Source of the DNA: Pseudomonadota bacterium
GTDB taxonomy: Bacteria; Pseudomonadota; Gammaproteobacteria; Steroidobacterales; Steroidobacteraceae
Length of the DNA stretch: 64,000 nt
Assembly: GCA_018241525.1 (NCBI GenBank)
Contig: JAFEDR010000013.1
Span: 73,170 to 137,169, forward strand
Direction: 5' to 3'
Position numbers and translations under genes: made by a program. The notes beneath the pieces were generated by a model. It was not told where the DNA came from. It worked only from the letters and a program-made list of their open reading frames with translations, and made no database searches. This document shows, piece after piece, positions 1-7,969 of the stretch (position 1 is the stretch's first letter; every line of letters starts with the position of its first letter).

Positions 1-352
1 CTTTGTTCAGGATGTCGTCCATCGAGTCGATGATCGTTCCCGACACCGTGCAGTTGATCGTCGAGGTCGCCGGCTTGTGCTCGAGCGCGCCGGCGTTCGA
101 GGTGATGCGGCCGGCCGGGATCGCGCCCTTGCGCAGCGCCCACAGGAACTTGTCGTGCCACTCGGCGCGCAGCTCGGGCGATTCGACATCCGCGAGCGCG
201 ACCGCGACGCGCCGGTAGGTGTCGTCCATCGTCTCGTCGAGCGGGGTACCGTCCTTGGCCGTGAGGCGGTACTTCTTGTCCCAGATGTCGAGCGATGCTT
301 CCTGGAACGGAACGTCCCCGTCGCGGGGCGCCATTTTGTAGGCCGTACTCAT
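1..352 (-). CDS. Ribonucleoside-diphosphate reductase, N-terminal part (B12-dependent type likely)
   Basis: Reads from an ATG at 352 to the window edge, so only about 117 N-terminal residues are present and the stop lies outside. The visible protein starts MSTAYKMAPRDGDVPFQEAS and contains the stretches RKGAIPAGRITSNAG and TSTINCTVSGTI. These resemble the substrate-site start of large adenosylcobalamin-dependent reductases (NrdJ-like), which make deoxyribonucleotides; the conserved cysteine in INCTVSGT fits the N-terminal redox Cys. Assignment to class II rather than class I rests on remembered family similarity, because the cofactor-binding part is missing. The upstream region carries a sigma70-like promoter and NrdR-type palindromes, which supports a reductase gene. 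A gene symbol is withheld for this reason. Confidence 0.8.
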   Translation of the reverse strand, partial: MSTAYKMAPRDGDVPFQEASLDIWDKKYRLTAKDGTPLDETMDDTYRRVAVALADVESPELRAEWHDKFLWALRKGAIPAGRITSNAGALEHKPATSTINCTVSGTIIDSMDDILNK

Positions 353-479
353 CTGTTGATCGTGCTCCGTTGAGCCTGTGCGGTTGTTTTCGTCGTTATT
401 AATGGAAGCAAAGGCCCCGGCAGCTGCACGCAGCGCTCGTCGCCCTCCCTCCGCAAGTGTCTTGACGGGTCCCCGAGCC

Positions 480-535
480 GACACAAGATCTTGTGTCGGG
501 GTAGCTAACTTATTTTCGGCTCGCCACGGAGTCAA
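480..535 (-). promoter_or_regulatory. Promoter of the ribonucleotide reductase gene with overlapping NrdR box
   Basis: On the minus strand a TTGACT -35 (530-535) is followed after 17 bp by TAAGTT (507-512). Just downstream, at 480-497, sits the perfect 18-bp palindrome GACACAAGATCTTGTGTC. It matches the NrdR box pattern (ACACWATATATWGTGT-like). With a start expected near 500 the box would cover the first transcribed bases, a position suited to repression by NrdR-ATP/dATP. The palindrome is directly seen; binding is inferred. Confidence 0.75.
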
Positions 536-659
536 GACTTTCTTCTGCCCTGGTGGACCCCGATTTTTCCCTTGTTCATACAGTTATTTACGGGAAGCAC
601 TTAACAATAATTCGGGGGGTCCTCCGAGTCGCCGGTGTCAAGCGCCATCGGCGTGCCGG

Positions 660-675
660 ACACAATATCTTGTGT
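660..675. promoter_or_regulatory. Second NrdR-box-like palindrome
   Basis: The sequence ACACAATATCTTGTGT is a near-perfect 16-bp palindrome matching the NrdR box. It lies 179 bp (centre to centre) upstream of the box at 480-497 with respect to the reductase gene, about 17 helical turns, so both boxes would face the same side of the DNA. Between them the strand reads AT-rich patches but no gene. Confidence 0.65.
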
Positions 676-766
676 GCACCGCCGGCCCACACCGCGTCCA
701 CCGCTCATGCACATGTTGTCCACCGCGAGGCGGGGTTGCGGCTTGCCGCAGCCGTAATAAGGCGCG

Positions 767-793
767 CTTGAAATGCGGCCGCGGATCCTTACT
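767..793 (+). promoter_or_regulatory. Sigma32-like heat shock promoter of hsp20
   Basis: CTTGAAA at 767-773 is an exact match to the sigma32 -35 element. Thirteen bases later CCTTACT (787-793) is a weak match to the C-rich -10 element. The predicted start near 800 leaves a leader of about 40 bases before the ATG at 842. Confidence 0.5.
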
Positions 794-841
794 CAAGGGA
801 CACCGAATCCTGACCCGTGCCACTACCTGGAGGAGTCCCCC

Positions 842-1285
842 ATGAGCCTGACCCGCTACGAGCCCTGGTTCTTCGTCAACCGCCTGCAGCGCGACCTCGA
901 TCGCCTGTTCGCCGCGAACGCCGCCACCGGCGACGAGGCGCAGACCGACATCGTCGACTGGGCGCCGCCCGTCGACATCCGCGAGGAAGAGAAGCAGTTC
1001 GTCATCCACGCCGACCTGCCGGGCGTCGAGCCGAAGCACATCGACGTCACGCTCGAGAAGGGCGTGCTGACGATCCGCGGCAGCCGCGAGCTCGAGACGC
1101 GCGACGAGAAGAACGGCTTCCGCCGCGTCGAGCGCACGAGCGGCCGGTTCTACCGCCGCTTCAGCCTGCCCGACACCGCCGACTCGCAGTCCGTGAAGGC
1201 CCGCTTCACGAACGGCGTGCTCGAGGTCGCGATCCCGAAGCAGGCGCAGGTCCTGCCGCGCCGGATCAACGTCGAGGCCGCCTGA
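842..1285 (+). CDS. Small heat shock protein, Hsp20/alpha-crystallin family
   Basis: A 147-residue protein, normal size for the family. Residues about 45-147 form an alpha-crystallin domain: DWAPPVDI opens it, FVIHADLPGV and the GVLTIRG strand follow, and the C-terminus has the family's FTNGVLEVAIPK motif. Such proteins bind unfolding proteins in the cytoplasm without using ATP and hand them to DnaK/ClpB. The start at 842 is set by a strong GGAGGAG ribosome site eight bases upstream. A sigma32-like promoter lies at 767-793, consistent with heat induction. The next gene, a DegP-type protease, has its own promoter, so this gene is probably transcribed alone. Confidence 0.95.
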   Translation: MSLTRYEPWFFVNRLQRDLDRLFAANAATGDEAQTDIVDWAPPVDIREEEKQFVIHADLPGVEPKHIDVTLEKGVLTIRGSRELETRDEKNGFRRVERTSGRFYRRFSLPDTADSQSVKARFTNGVLEVAIPKQAQVLPRRINVEAA

Positions 1286-1294
1286 GCCCACCGG

Positions 1295-1315
1295 CCGCGA
1301 CCCCCACGGTCGCGG
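1295..1315. terminator. Hairpin after hsp20, possible terminator
   Basis: CCGCGACC at 1295-1302 pairs perfectly with GGTCGCGG at 1308-1315 across a five-base loop, ten bases after the hsp20 stop codon. No T-run follows (TACGGTAAAA), so intrinsic termination is uncertain. Confidence 0.35.
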
Positions 1316-1336
1316 TACGGTAAAACCCGCCGCGGC

Positions 1337-1365
1337 GGAACTTTCCCGTCCGCGGCGCGGTCATC
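1337..1365 (+). promoter_or_regulatory. SigmaE-like promoter of the DegP/DegQ gene
   Basis: GGAACTT (1337-1343) is the canonical -35 element of RpoE/AlgU sigma factors. After 17 bases TCATC (1361-1365) resembles the -10 element. Envelope-stress control is typical for degP homologues. Predicted start is about 1372. Confidence 0.5.
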
Positions 1366-1369
1366 CGCC

Positions 1370-1395
1370 GCAGCCCGTCCGTCCGGACGGGCTGC
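1370..1395. other. Perfect 12-bp hairpin at the 5' end of the DegP leader
   Basis: GCAGCCCGTCCG (1370-1381) and its exact reverse complement (1384-1395) flank a two-base centre. It begins about where transcription from the sigmaE-like promoter should start, so it would form a 5'-terminal stem on the mRNA. Alternatively it helps end read-through from hsp20. Confidence 0.6.
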
Positions 1396-1500
1396 AGCGG
1401 CACCGCGGCGAACCCCGCGACGCCTTGCATCCATGGCCCGATTGAGAGGACGCTTCGGCGTCCTGTCGACCCGACCCTGAGCATCTCGAAGGCACCGACC

Positions 1501-2886
1501 ATGCACACCGCCCGCTTCCTCCCCCGCCTCCGCCTCACCGCGCTCGCGGCGCTGCTCGCGGCGCTGCCGCTCGCGGCGCCCGTCACGCTCGCCGAGGGCC
1601 GCCTGCCCGCAGACGTCAACGGCGCGCCGCTGCCCTCGCTGGCGCCGATCGTGAAGCGCGCCTCGCCGGCGGTCGTCAACATCTCGACCCGCGGCACGGT
1701 CACCGAGCGCGGCCAGCGCAATCCGCTGCTCGAGGACCCGTTCTTCCGGCGCTTCTTCGACGTCCCCGACCAGGGACCCCGCCAGCACCAGTTCCAGAGC
1801 GCAGGCTCCGGCGTCGTCGTCGACGCCAAGCAGGGCCTCATCATCACGAACGCGCACGTGGTCGAGAACGCGAGCGAGATCACGGTCACGACGATCGACG
1901 GCCGCGACTACAAGGCGACCGTGGTCGGCAGCGACAGCGCCTCGGACGTCGCGGTCGTGAAGGTCAAGGACGCCAAGCTCGCCGAGATCGCGATCGGCGA
2001 CTCGAGCAAGGCCGAGGTCGGCGACTTCGTGCTCGCGATCGGCAACCCGTTCGGCCTGCAGCACACCGTGACCTACGGCATCGTCAGCGCGCTCGGCCGC
2101 TCGGGCATCAACCCGGACGGTTACGAGGACTTCATCCAGACGGATGCCTCGATCAACCCCGGCAACTCGGGCGGCGCCCTCGTGAACCTGCGTGGCGAGC
2201 TGATCGGCATCAACTCGGCGATCCTGTCGCGCTCCGGCGGCAACATCGGCATCGGCTTCGCGATCCCCTCGAACATGGTCCGCTCGGTGATGGACCAGCT
2301 GGTGAAGTACGGCGAGGTGAAGCGCGGCATCCTCGGCGTCAACATCCAGACGGTCACCCCCGAGCTCGCCGACAAGCTCGGCCAGTCGGAGCTCACCGGC
2401 GCGTTCGTGCAGCAGGTGGTCGAGGGGTCCTCGGCCGACAAGGCCGGCGTGAAGGCCGGCGACGTGATCACCTCGGTCAACGGCCAGGCGGTCAAGTCCT
2501 CGAGCGAGCTGCGCAACCGCATCGGCCTGATGCGCATCGGCGAGTCGGTCGACCTCGGGGTCGTGCGCGACGGCAAGGCCCGCCACCTGACCGCGATCGT
2601 GCAGGCGCGCAACGGCGGCAGCGACGAGACCACCGCCGGCGACCTGCCGCGTGCCCTCGAGGGCGCCGACCTCGCCGACGCCCCGGGCGGCGGCGTGCTG
2701 GTGCGCGCGATCGAGCCCGGCAGCCCGGCCAGCCAGCTGCCGCTGCGCGCCAGCGACGTGATCACCGCGGTCGACCGCAAGTCGATCGCCACCGTCAAGG
2801 AGCTGCGCGCCGCGGCCAAGGACCAGACGTCCCTGCTGCTGACCGTGCGCCGCGGCGCCGCGACCCTGAAGATCCTGGTCCGCTAG
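1501..2886 (+). CDS. Periplasmic serine endoprotease, DegP/DegQ (HtrA) family
   Basis: A 461-residue protein with an N-terminal signal peptide (about residues 1-30). The trypsin-like domain has the triad His119 (ITNAHV), Asp149 (ASDVAVVK) and Ser223 (NPGNSGGALVN). Two PDZ domains follow at roughly 260-355 and 375-461. This domain order and length match DegQ/DegP/MucD. Known role: degradation and chaperoning of misfolded envelope proteins. The long loop between residues 70 and 98 corresponds to the LA loop. A sigmaE-like promoter upstream fits control by envelope stress. The following epimerase gene has its own TATAAT element. Confidence 0.95.
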   Translation: MHTARFLPRLRLTALAALLAALPLAAPVTLAEGRLPADVNGAPLPSLAPIVKRASPAVVNISTRGTVTERGQRNPLLEDPFFRRFFDVPDQGPRQHQFQSAGSGVVVDAKQGLIITNAHVVENASEITVTTIDGRDYKATVVGSDSASDVAVVKVKDAKLAEIAIGDSSKAEVGDFVLAIGNPFGLQHTVTYGIVSALGRSGINPDGYEDFIQTDASINPGNSGGALVNLRGELIGINSAILSRSGGNIGIGFAIPSNMVRSVMDQLVKYGEVKRGILGVNIQTVTPELADKLGQSELTGAFVQQVVEGSSADKAGVKAGDVITSVNGQAVKSSSELRNRIGLMRIGESVDLGVVRDGKARHLTAIVQARNGGSDETTAGDLPRALEGADLADAPGGGVLVRAIEPGSPASQLPLRASDVITAVDRKSIATVKELRAAAKDQTSLLLTVRRGAATLKILVR

Positions 2887-2903
2887 CCGCCGGGCCACGC
2901 CGC

Positions 2904-2935
2904 TATAATTCCGGCTCTCGCGTCGCGGGAGCCGG
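2904..2935 (+). promoter_or_regulatory. TATAAT -10 element and leader hairpin before the epimerase gene
   Basis: A perfect TATAAT lies at 2904-2909, 31 bases before the start codon. No good -35 is seen at 16-18 bp. Directly after it, CCGGCTC (2911-2917) pairs with GAGCCGG (2929-2935), placing a hairpin at or near the transcript 5' end. The ribosome site overlaps its 3' arm. Confidence 0.45.
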
Positions 2936-2940
2936 AGTTC

Positions 2941-3903
2941 ATGCGGCCATTGTCGATCGTTCTACTCGGCGGGACCGGCTTCGTCGGCAGCCACCTCGCG
3001 GGCCGGCTGGTCCGCGACGGGCACCGCGTGCGCGTGCTGACCCGCGACCCGGCCCGCCACCGCGAGCTGCTGGTGCTGCCCTCGCTCGAGCTCGTGCGCT
3101 TCGACGTCCACGACGCCGCCCACCTGCCGGACGCGCTGCGCGGCGCGGACGCGGTCGTGAACCTGGTCGGCATCCTGCACGAGGGCGGCGGCGCACGCTT
3201 CCGGCGCGTGCACGCCGAGCTGCCGCGCACCGTGGCGCTCGCCTGCCGCTCGGCCGGCGTGCCGCGACTGCTGCACGTGAGCTCGATCGGCGCCGAGGAA
3301 TCCGCGCCGAGCGCGTACCTGCGCAGCAAGGGCCTCGGCGAGCGGCTGCTGCGCGAGGATGCCGGGCCGGTCGCCTGGACGGTGTTCCGGCCCTCGGTGA
3401 TCTTCGGTCCGGGGGATCAGTTCGTGAACCGCTTCGCGCGGCTGCTGCGGCTCGCGCCGGTGCTGCCGATCGCGCGCGCCGGCGCCCGGCTCGCCCCGGT
3501 CTACGTCGGCGACGTCGTCGAGGCGCTCGTCGGCGCGCTCGCCTCGCGTACGACGGAACGGCGCGTGCTCGAGCTCTGCGGCCCCGACGTGTACACCCTC
3601 GGCGGCATCGTCCGCGAGGTGGCGCGCAGCGCCGGGCTGCGGCGCCTGGTCATCGGCCTGCCCGGTCCGCTCGGCTGGCTGCAGGCGGCCGTGCTCGGCC
3701 TCGTGCCAGGCAAGCCGATGACGCTCGACAACTACCGCTCGCTCGGCGTCGACAGCGTCTGCCGCGAGAACGGCTTCGCCATCTTCGGCCTCGTGCCGGC
3801 CTCCCTCGCCTCCCTGGCCCCGACCTACCTCGGCGCGGGCCGCAAATCGGCCCGCCTGGACGCCTGGCGGCGGGCCACGGCCGGCCGCGACGCCACGACG
3901 TGA
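2941..3903 (+). CDS. NAD(P)-dependent epimerase, complex I NDUFA9-like family
   Basis: A 320-residue extended-SDR protein. The N-terminal Rossmann motif GGTGFVGS (residues 10-17) binds NAD(P). HVSSIGA and a partial YLRSKGLGE region replace the classical Ser-Tyr-Lys active site; Tyr and Lys are both present (YLRSK). Bacterial proteins of this type are annotated as complex I NDUFA9 subunit family from similarity to the mitochondrial accessory subunit, but their substrate is not known. It is followed by a short exported NTF2-like gene with a 44-bp gap, probably in the same transcript. Confidence 0.85.
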   Translation: MRPLSIVLLGGTGFVGSHLAGRLVRDGHRVRVLTRDPARHRELLVLPSLELVRFDVHDAAHLPDALRGADAVVNLVGILHEGGGARFRRVHAELPRTVALACRSAGVPRLLHVSSIGAEESAPSAYLRSKGLGERLLREDAGPVAWTVFRPSVIFGPGDQFVNRFARLLRLAPVLPIARAGARLAPVYVGDVVEALVGALASRTTERRVLELCGPDVYTLGGIVREVARSAGLRRLVIGLPGPLGWLQAAVLGLVPGKPMTLDNYRSLGVDSVCRENGFAIFGLVPASLASLAPTYLGAGRKSARLDAWRRATAGRDATT

Positions 3904-3947
3904 CGGGCGTCGCGGTCCGGGTCCGCCGGCAGGCGGAGACTCGGCCC

Positions 3948-4427
3948 ATGCGTCCTCCGGTCTGGATCCTCGCCCTCGTGCTCGCGGCCGTCCCGGCCGT
4001 CGCCGGCAGCCCGCCGCGGCTCGCCGACCGCGACGTGCGCGCGTTCATGAAGGACATCGAGACCGCCGCGCAGGCCCGCGACGTCGAGCGGCTGGCGGCG
4101 GCACTGTCTCCCGACTGCCGGATCGAGCTGCGCACCCGCATCGGCGGCCAGGAGCGGGTGACGCTGATGACGCGCGAGGAATACATCGAGATGCTGCGCA
4201 CCGGCTACGCCGGCTTCCGCGAGCTGACCGCCTACGAGTACGCGGTCAAGGACCTCGCGGTCACGCTCGAGGCCGACGGCGCCGCGACCGTGGTCAGCCA
4301 CGTGACCGAGACCGCGGAGTTCGCCGGCCACCGCGAGACCACCGACTCCGAGGAGACCGCCCGCGTCGAGCGCCGCGCCGACGGCCTCAGGGTGGTGGCG
4401 GTGTCGGCACTGACGACGGGTCGCTGA
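3948..4427 (+). CDS. Exported NTF2-like (DUF4440/SnoaL-type) protein
   Basis: A 159-residue protein that starts at the ATG at 3948, which has a GGCGGAG ribosome site and opens a clean signal peptide (residues 1-20, ending AVAG). A GTG start at 3900 would overlap the epimerase stop and add 16 unlikely residues. The mature part has the pattern of a cystatin-like NTF2 fold: an N-terminal helix (DVRAFMKDIETAAQARDVERLAAALS) of a kind common in these families, then strands around VTLMTREEYIEM. No catalytic residues can be named. It ends 41 bases inside the convergent aminopeptidase gene. Function unknown. Confidence 0.7.
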   Translation: MRPPVWILALVLAAVPAVAGSPPRLADRDVRAFMKDIETAAQARDVERLAAALSPDCRIELRTRIGGQERVTLMTREEYIEMLRTGYAGFRELTAYEYAVKDLAVTLEADGAATVVSHVTETAEFAGHRETTDSEETARVERRADGLRVVAVSALTTGR

Positions 4428-5451
4428 CCCGCGGCGCAGCGCAGACCGCCGCGTGGCGGGCCGCGCGCGAGGCCCGGGCGAGCGCCCTCGCCTCGGCATA
4501 GAACTTCCCGAGATCGCCCTCCACGGCGGCGAGGCGTGCCGCGAGCCCCGGCACGCAGTCCTGGTAGGTCGCGACCGCGAGCAGCCGCGCGTTGTTGAGG
4601 CCCGGGCCGAACAACCAGTCGAAGCCGCTGCCGAGTTCCTCGCGGCGGGAGCGGTATTCGGCGGCGAGCCGCTCGAACTCGGCCGCCTTGCCGGCGCGCA
4701 GCTCGGGCGCCGGCAGCGGCTGCGCGTAGAGCGCCCGCAGCCGGGCACGCGCGCCGGCCACGAGCGCGGCGACCCGGGCGTAGCGCGCCTCGCGCGCCTG
4801 GTAGTCGGCGAGCAGCGCGCCGCGGCCGTCGGCCTCGAGCCAGCGGCGCACGCCCTCGCGCTCGACCACCGTCGCGAAGGCCTCGTTGAAGGCCGTGTCG
4901 CCGCCGACGTACAGGCGCTGGTGCGCGAGCTCGTGGAAGACGAGCGCGGCGAGCTCGACCTCGTCCCAGCGCAGCATCGTGCTGAGCAGCGGATCGGCGA
5001 AGTGGCCGAGCGTCGAATAGGCGGGCACGCCGCCGATCGCGACGTCGTCGCCGCGCGCCTCGAGCGCGAGGGCGAAGCCGCGAGCCCGGCGCTCGTCGAA
5101 GTAGCCGCGATAGGCCACGCAGCCCGCCACCGGGAAGCACCAGGTGCGCGGCTGGACCGCGAACTCCGGCGTGGCGAACACGTTCCAGACCACGTACGGC
5201 CGGCCGAGATCGGCGTAGCTGCGGTAGCTCGCGTTGTCGGGCAGGCCGAGCGCGGCGCTCGCGAAGTCGCGGATCCGGGTCGCGACCTCGAGCTGCCGGC
5301 GCAGCGCCGGGTCGGTGCCGGGCGCGGCCAGCAGGGTCGCCACCGGCACGCGGCGGGCGTTCAGGTCGAGCTGCCCGCGCGCGGCCTCGAGCACGTAGCA
5401 GCCCGGCAGCGCGAGGCACGCGAGAAGCGCCAGGATCCTGAGCCGTCGCAC
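4387..5451 (-). CDS. Lipoprotein aminopeptidase (COG4324-type zinc peptidase)
   Basis: A predicted 354-residue protein. The GTG at 5451 is chosen because it opens a compact lipoprotein signal (VRRLRILALL, lipobox LPGC, Cys18); an in-frame GTG at 5499 would add 16 residues. The zinc site HELAH (173-177) and a downstream glutamate in FNEAFA (Glu190) identify a gluzincin-like metallopeptidase. The HELAHQRLYVGGDTAFNEAF block is diagnostic for the family of predicted aminopeptidases found beside cca in other gammaproteobacteria. It is likely anchored to the outer membrane, facing the periplasm. The 3' end overlaps the convergent NTF2-like gene by 41 bp. Confidence 0.85.
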   Translation of the reverse strand: MRRLRILALLACLALPGCYVLEAARGQLDLNARRVPVATLLAAPGTDPALRRQLEVATRIRDFASAALGLPDNASYRSYADLGRPYVVWNVFATPEFAVQPRTWCFPVAGCVAYRGYFDERRARGFALALEARGDDVAIGGVPAYSTLGHFADPLLSTMLRWDEVELAALVFHELAHQRLYVGGDTAFNEAFATVVEREGVRRWLEADGRGALLADYQAREARYARVAALVAGARARLRALYAQPLPAPELRAGKAAEFERLAAEYRSRREELGSGFDWLFGPGLNNARLLAVATYQDCVPGLAARLAAVEGDLGKFYAEARALARASRAARHAAVCAAPRVSDPSSVPTPPPP

Positions 5452-5530
5452 GTCCGTCCGGGCCGTGGTCCAAGGGAGTGCGAGTCTAGCCGGTCGCACC
5501 CGCCCGCCCGCGCGCCGCTAGAATCCCCGG

Positions 5531-6772
5531 ATGCAGACCTATCTCGTCGGCGGCGCGGTGCGCGACGAGCTCCTCGGCCGGCCGGTACGCGAGCGCGACT
5601 GGGTGGTCGTCGGCGCGCGGCCCGAGGAGCTCGAGGCTCAGGGCTACAAGCGCGTCGGGCGCGATTTCCCGGTGTTCCTGCACCCCGGCACGCACGAGGA
5701 GTACGCGCTCGCGCGCACCGAGCGCAAGACCGGCCCCGGCTACCGCGGCTTCGAGACCCGCCATTCGCCGGACGTCAGCCTCGAGGAGGACCTGCGGCGG
5801 CGCGACCTCACGATCAACGCCATCGCGCGCGCCCCGGACGGCAGCCTGATCGATCCCTACGGCGGCGCCGCCGACCTTGCAGCGCGCCGCCTGCGCCACG
5901 TCTCGGAGGCCTTCGCCGAGGACCCGGTGCGGATCCTGCGCGTCGCCCGCTTCGCGGCGCGCTTCGCACCGCTCGGCTTCACGATCGCGCCCGAGACCGT
6001 CGCGCTGATGCGCGCGATGGTCGCCGCCGGCGAGGCGGCGGCGCTGGTGCCGGAGCGCGTCTGGGCCGAGACGCGCAAGGCGCTGGCCGAGCCCGCGCCC
6101 GAGGCCTTCCTCGCGGCGCTGCGCGAGTGCGGGGCGCTCGCGGTCGTGTTCCCCGAGCTCGATCGCCTGTACGGCGTGCCGCAGCCGCCGCGCTGGCACC
6201 CGGAGGTCGACACCGGCGTGCACGTCGCGCTGGTGCTCGCCGCTGCGGCACGCCTGTCGCCGGAGCCGCGGGTGCGCTTCGCGGCGCTCGTCCACGACCT
6301 CGGCAAGGGCACGACGCCGCCGGCCGAATGGCCGAAGCACGTCGGCCACGAGGAACGCGGCGCCGGCCTGATCCTGGCGCTCGCCGAGCGGCTGCGCGTG
6401 CCGAACGACTTCCGCGAGCTCGCGCTGCTGGTGGCGCGCTACCACGGTCTCTGCCACCGCGCCCTCGAGCTGCGCCCGTCGACCGTGCTCGAGCTCCTCG
6501 AGCACTGCGACGCGCTGCGCCGCCCCGACCGCTTCGGCGAGTTCCTGCTCGCCTGTCAGGCCGACCTGCGCGGCCGGACCGGCTTCGAGGCGCGCGACTA
6601 CCCGCAGGGCACCTACCTCGCGGCCGCGCTCGCGCTCGCGCAGCGCACCGAGCTCGACGCGGACGAGCGCCGCGGCCTCGACGGCGCCGCGATCGGCGCG
6701 CGACTGCGCGACAAGCGCCTCGCCGCGCTGCGCGTGCTCGCGCGCGAGCACGCGCCTACAGCGTCGCCGTGA
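5531..6772 (+). CDS. cca: Multifunctional CCA-adding tRNA nucleotidyltransferase
   Basis: A 413-residue class II CCA enzyme, which builds or repairs the 3' CCA of tRNAs. The nucleotidyltransferase head starts LVGGAVRDELLGRPV (residues 5-19) with the catalytic region ERDWVVVG. The RRRDLTINAIA motif (about 89-99) matches the family. A C-terminal HD domain is present (His231, His255-Asp256 in LVHDLGKG), as in the E. coli enzyme, where it gives phosphatase and 2',3'-cyclic phosphodiesterase activity. The last 17 bases overlap the convergent methyltransferase gene. The gene stands alone on this strand, eleven bases after a short gap from the divergent aminopeptidase region. Confidence 0.95.
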   Translation: MQTYLVGGAVRDELLGRPVRERDWVVVGARPEELEAQGYKRVGRDFPVFLHPGTHEEYALARTERKTGPGYRGFETRHSPDVSLEEDLRRRDLTINAIARAPDGSLIDPYGGAADLAARRLRHVSEAFAEDPVRILRVARFAARFAPLGFTIAPETVALMRAMVAAGEAAALVPERVWAETRKALAEPAPEAFLAALRECGALAVVFPELDRLYGVPQPPRWHPEVDTGVHVALVLAAAARLSPEPRVRFAALVHDLGKGTTPPAEWPKHVGHEERGAGLILALAERLRVPNDFRELALLVARYHGLCHRALELRPSTVLELLEHCDALRRPDRFGEFLLACQADLRGRTGFEARDYPQGTYLAAALALAQRTELDADERRGLDGAAIGARLRDKRLAALRVLAREHAPTASP

Positions 6773-7925
6773 AATCGCGCAGGCCGAAGCCTGCGAGCGG
6801 CCGGGGAAGATGGCGCGCGAGCGCGAGGCACTTGAAGCGCTCGCCCATGTCGTTCGGCATCACCAGTCGCGCCGCGGCCCGCGCCGCGAGCGGCTCGTCG
6901 GCCGGCGCCAGCGTGGCCCGCAGCGCCGCGAGCTCCGCCTCGAAGCCGTTCGCCAGCAGGTAGAGCGCCTGGGTCGTGTAGCCCGCGACCTCGAGGCCGG
7001 CCGCGAGCCCGGCCTCGGCGAGACGCGTGAAGTCGACCCAGGCGGTGATGTCCTGCAGGCCCACCCGCGCGAACGGGTCGTCGCTGCGACGCTGGCGGTG
7101 GAAGCAGGCGAGCGTGCCGGCGCCGTGCGCCGGCCCGTACAGCTCGCGGCGCGCCGCGCCGTAGTCGAGGAACAGCGCTACGCCCGCGGCGAGCGGCGCG
7201 GTGACGGTCGCGACCCACGGCTCGAGCGCCGGACACAGCTCGCCCACCTGCCCGAGGGCGAGCGGCACGCCGAGCGCGGCGACCGCGGCCGCGAGCGCAC
7301 CGTCCGCCGGCCGCGGCACGCTCGCGAGCCGGCCGGCGACGAGCCCGACGCCGAGCGACTCGGTGCCGGCGCCACCGATCCGGAAGCGCTCGACCGGCAG
7401 AGCGTCCGCGACCTCGTTGGCCAGCACCACCCCGGCGAGACTCGCGGCCGGCGGCGGCGCGTCGAGCCAGTCGACGCGTCGCGCGAGCGCGGCCGGCAGG
7501 CGCGCCACCGCGGCGACCTGGCGCTCGCGCAGGTCCGGGCTCGGCTCGAGGATCGCGTAGCGCTCGGGCAGGAGGCCGGCGCGCCCGAGCGCGGCGAGGA
7601 GTTCCACGGCCAGCGCGCCCGTGCCGGCGCCGAGCTCGAGCACGGCGCCGCCGCCGAGCGCGGCGAGCACGCCACCGACCTCGCGCGCGAGGCAGCGCGC
7701 GAACACCGGCGAGAGCTCGGGCGCCGTCACGAAGTCCCCGCCGCGGCCGAGCTTGTGCGCGCCGGCCGCGTAGTAGCCGAGCCCGGGCGCATACAGCGCG
7801 AGCTCCATGTAGCGGGAGAACGGCAGCCAGCCGCCGGCCGCGGCGAGCTCGGCGTGCACGTGCGCGAGCACGCGCGCCTCGTGCGCGGCCTCCTCGGCAC
7901 CGAGCGGCACGGCCCCGGCCGTCAT
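6756..7925 (-). CDS. Class I SAM-dependent methyltransferase, MidA/NDUFAF7 family
   Basis: A 389-residue protein with the SAM-binding motif VLELGAGTGALA near residue 98 and the conserved N-terminal block LPFSRYMELALYAPGLGYYA. The latter is characteristic of the COG1565/MidA family. The mitochondrial member NDUFAF7 dimethylates an arginine of a complex I subunit; the bacterial role is unproven. The start ATG at 7925 faces the divergent pteridine reductase start at 7970, so a 44-bp gap holds both promoters. Its 3' end overlaps cca by 17 bp. Confidence 0.88.
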   Translation of the reverse strand: MTAGAVPLGAEEAAHEARVLAHVHAELAAAGGWLPFSRYMELALYAPGLGYYAAGAHKLGRGGDFVTAPELSPVFARCLAREVGGVLAALGGGAVLELGAGTGALAVELLAALGRAGLLPERYAILEPSPDLRERQVAAVARLPAALARRVDWLDAPPPAASLAGVVLANEVADALPVERFRIGGAGTESLGVGLVAGRLASVPRPADGALAAAVAALGVPLALGQVGELCPALEPWVATVTAPLAAGVALFLDYGAARRELYGPAHGAGTLACFHRQRRSDDPFARVGLQDITAWVDFTRLAEAGLAAGLEVAGYTTQALYLLANGFEAELAALRATLAPADEPLAARAAARLVMPNDMGERFKCLALARHLPRPLAGFGLRDFTATL

Positions 7926-7969
7926 CGGGCGCGGATGCGATCGCGCGGGGCGGCGGGTATCCTGCCCGC

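Larger units (their letters stand above)
353..841. other. 489-bp divergent intergenic region
   Basis: No gene is supported here. The region holds the reductase promoter and the two NrdR-type palindromes read on the minus strand, and a heat-shock-type promoter for the small heat shock gene on the plus strand. Base composition is less GC-rich than the flanking genes, especially around 500-620. Confidence 0.7.

Noticed and set aside
710..725. DnaA box before the reductase (TTGTCCACC, 7 of 9)
   Set aside because: A single weak match; no cluster of boxes.
797..839. RNA thermometer hiding the hsp20 ribosome site (GGGAC pairing with GTCCC)
   Set aside because: The stem is only five bases, and the predicted transcript starts at about its 5' arm.
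4453..6963. A long plus-strand open frame opposite the aminopeptidase and across cca
   Set aside because: Translation is Arg/Ala/Gly-rich with no domain; the opposite strand and cca frame explain the region.
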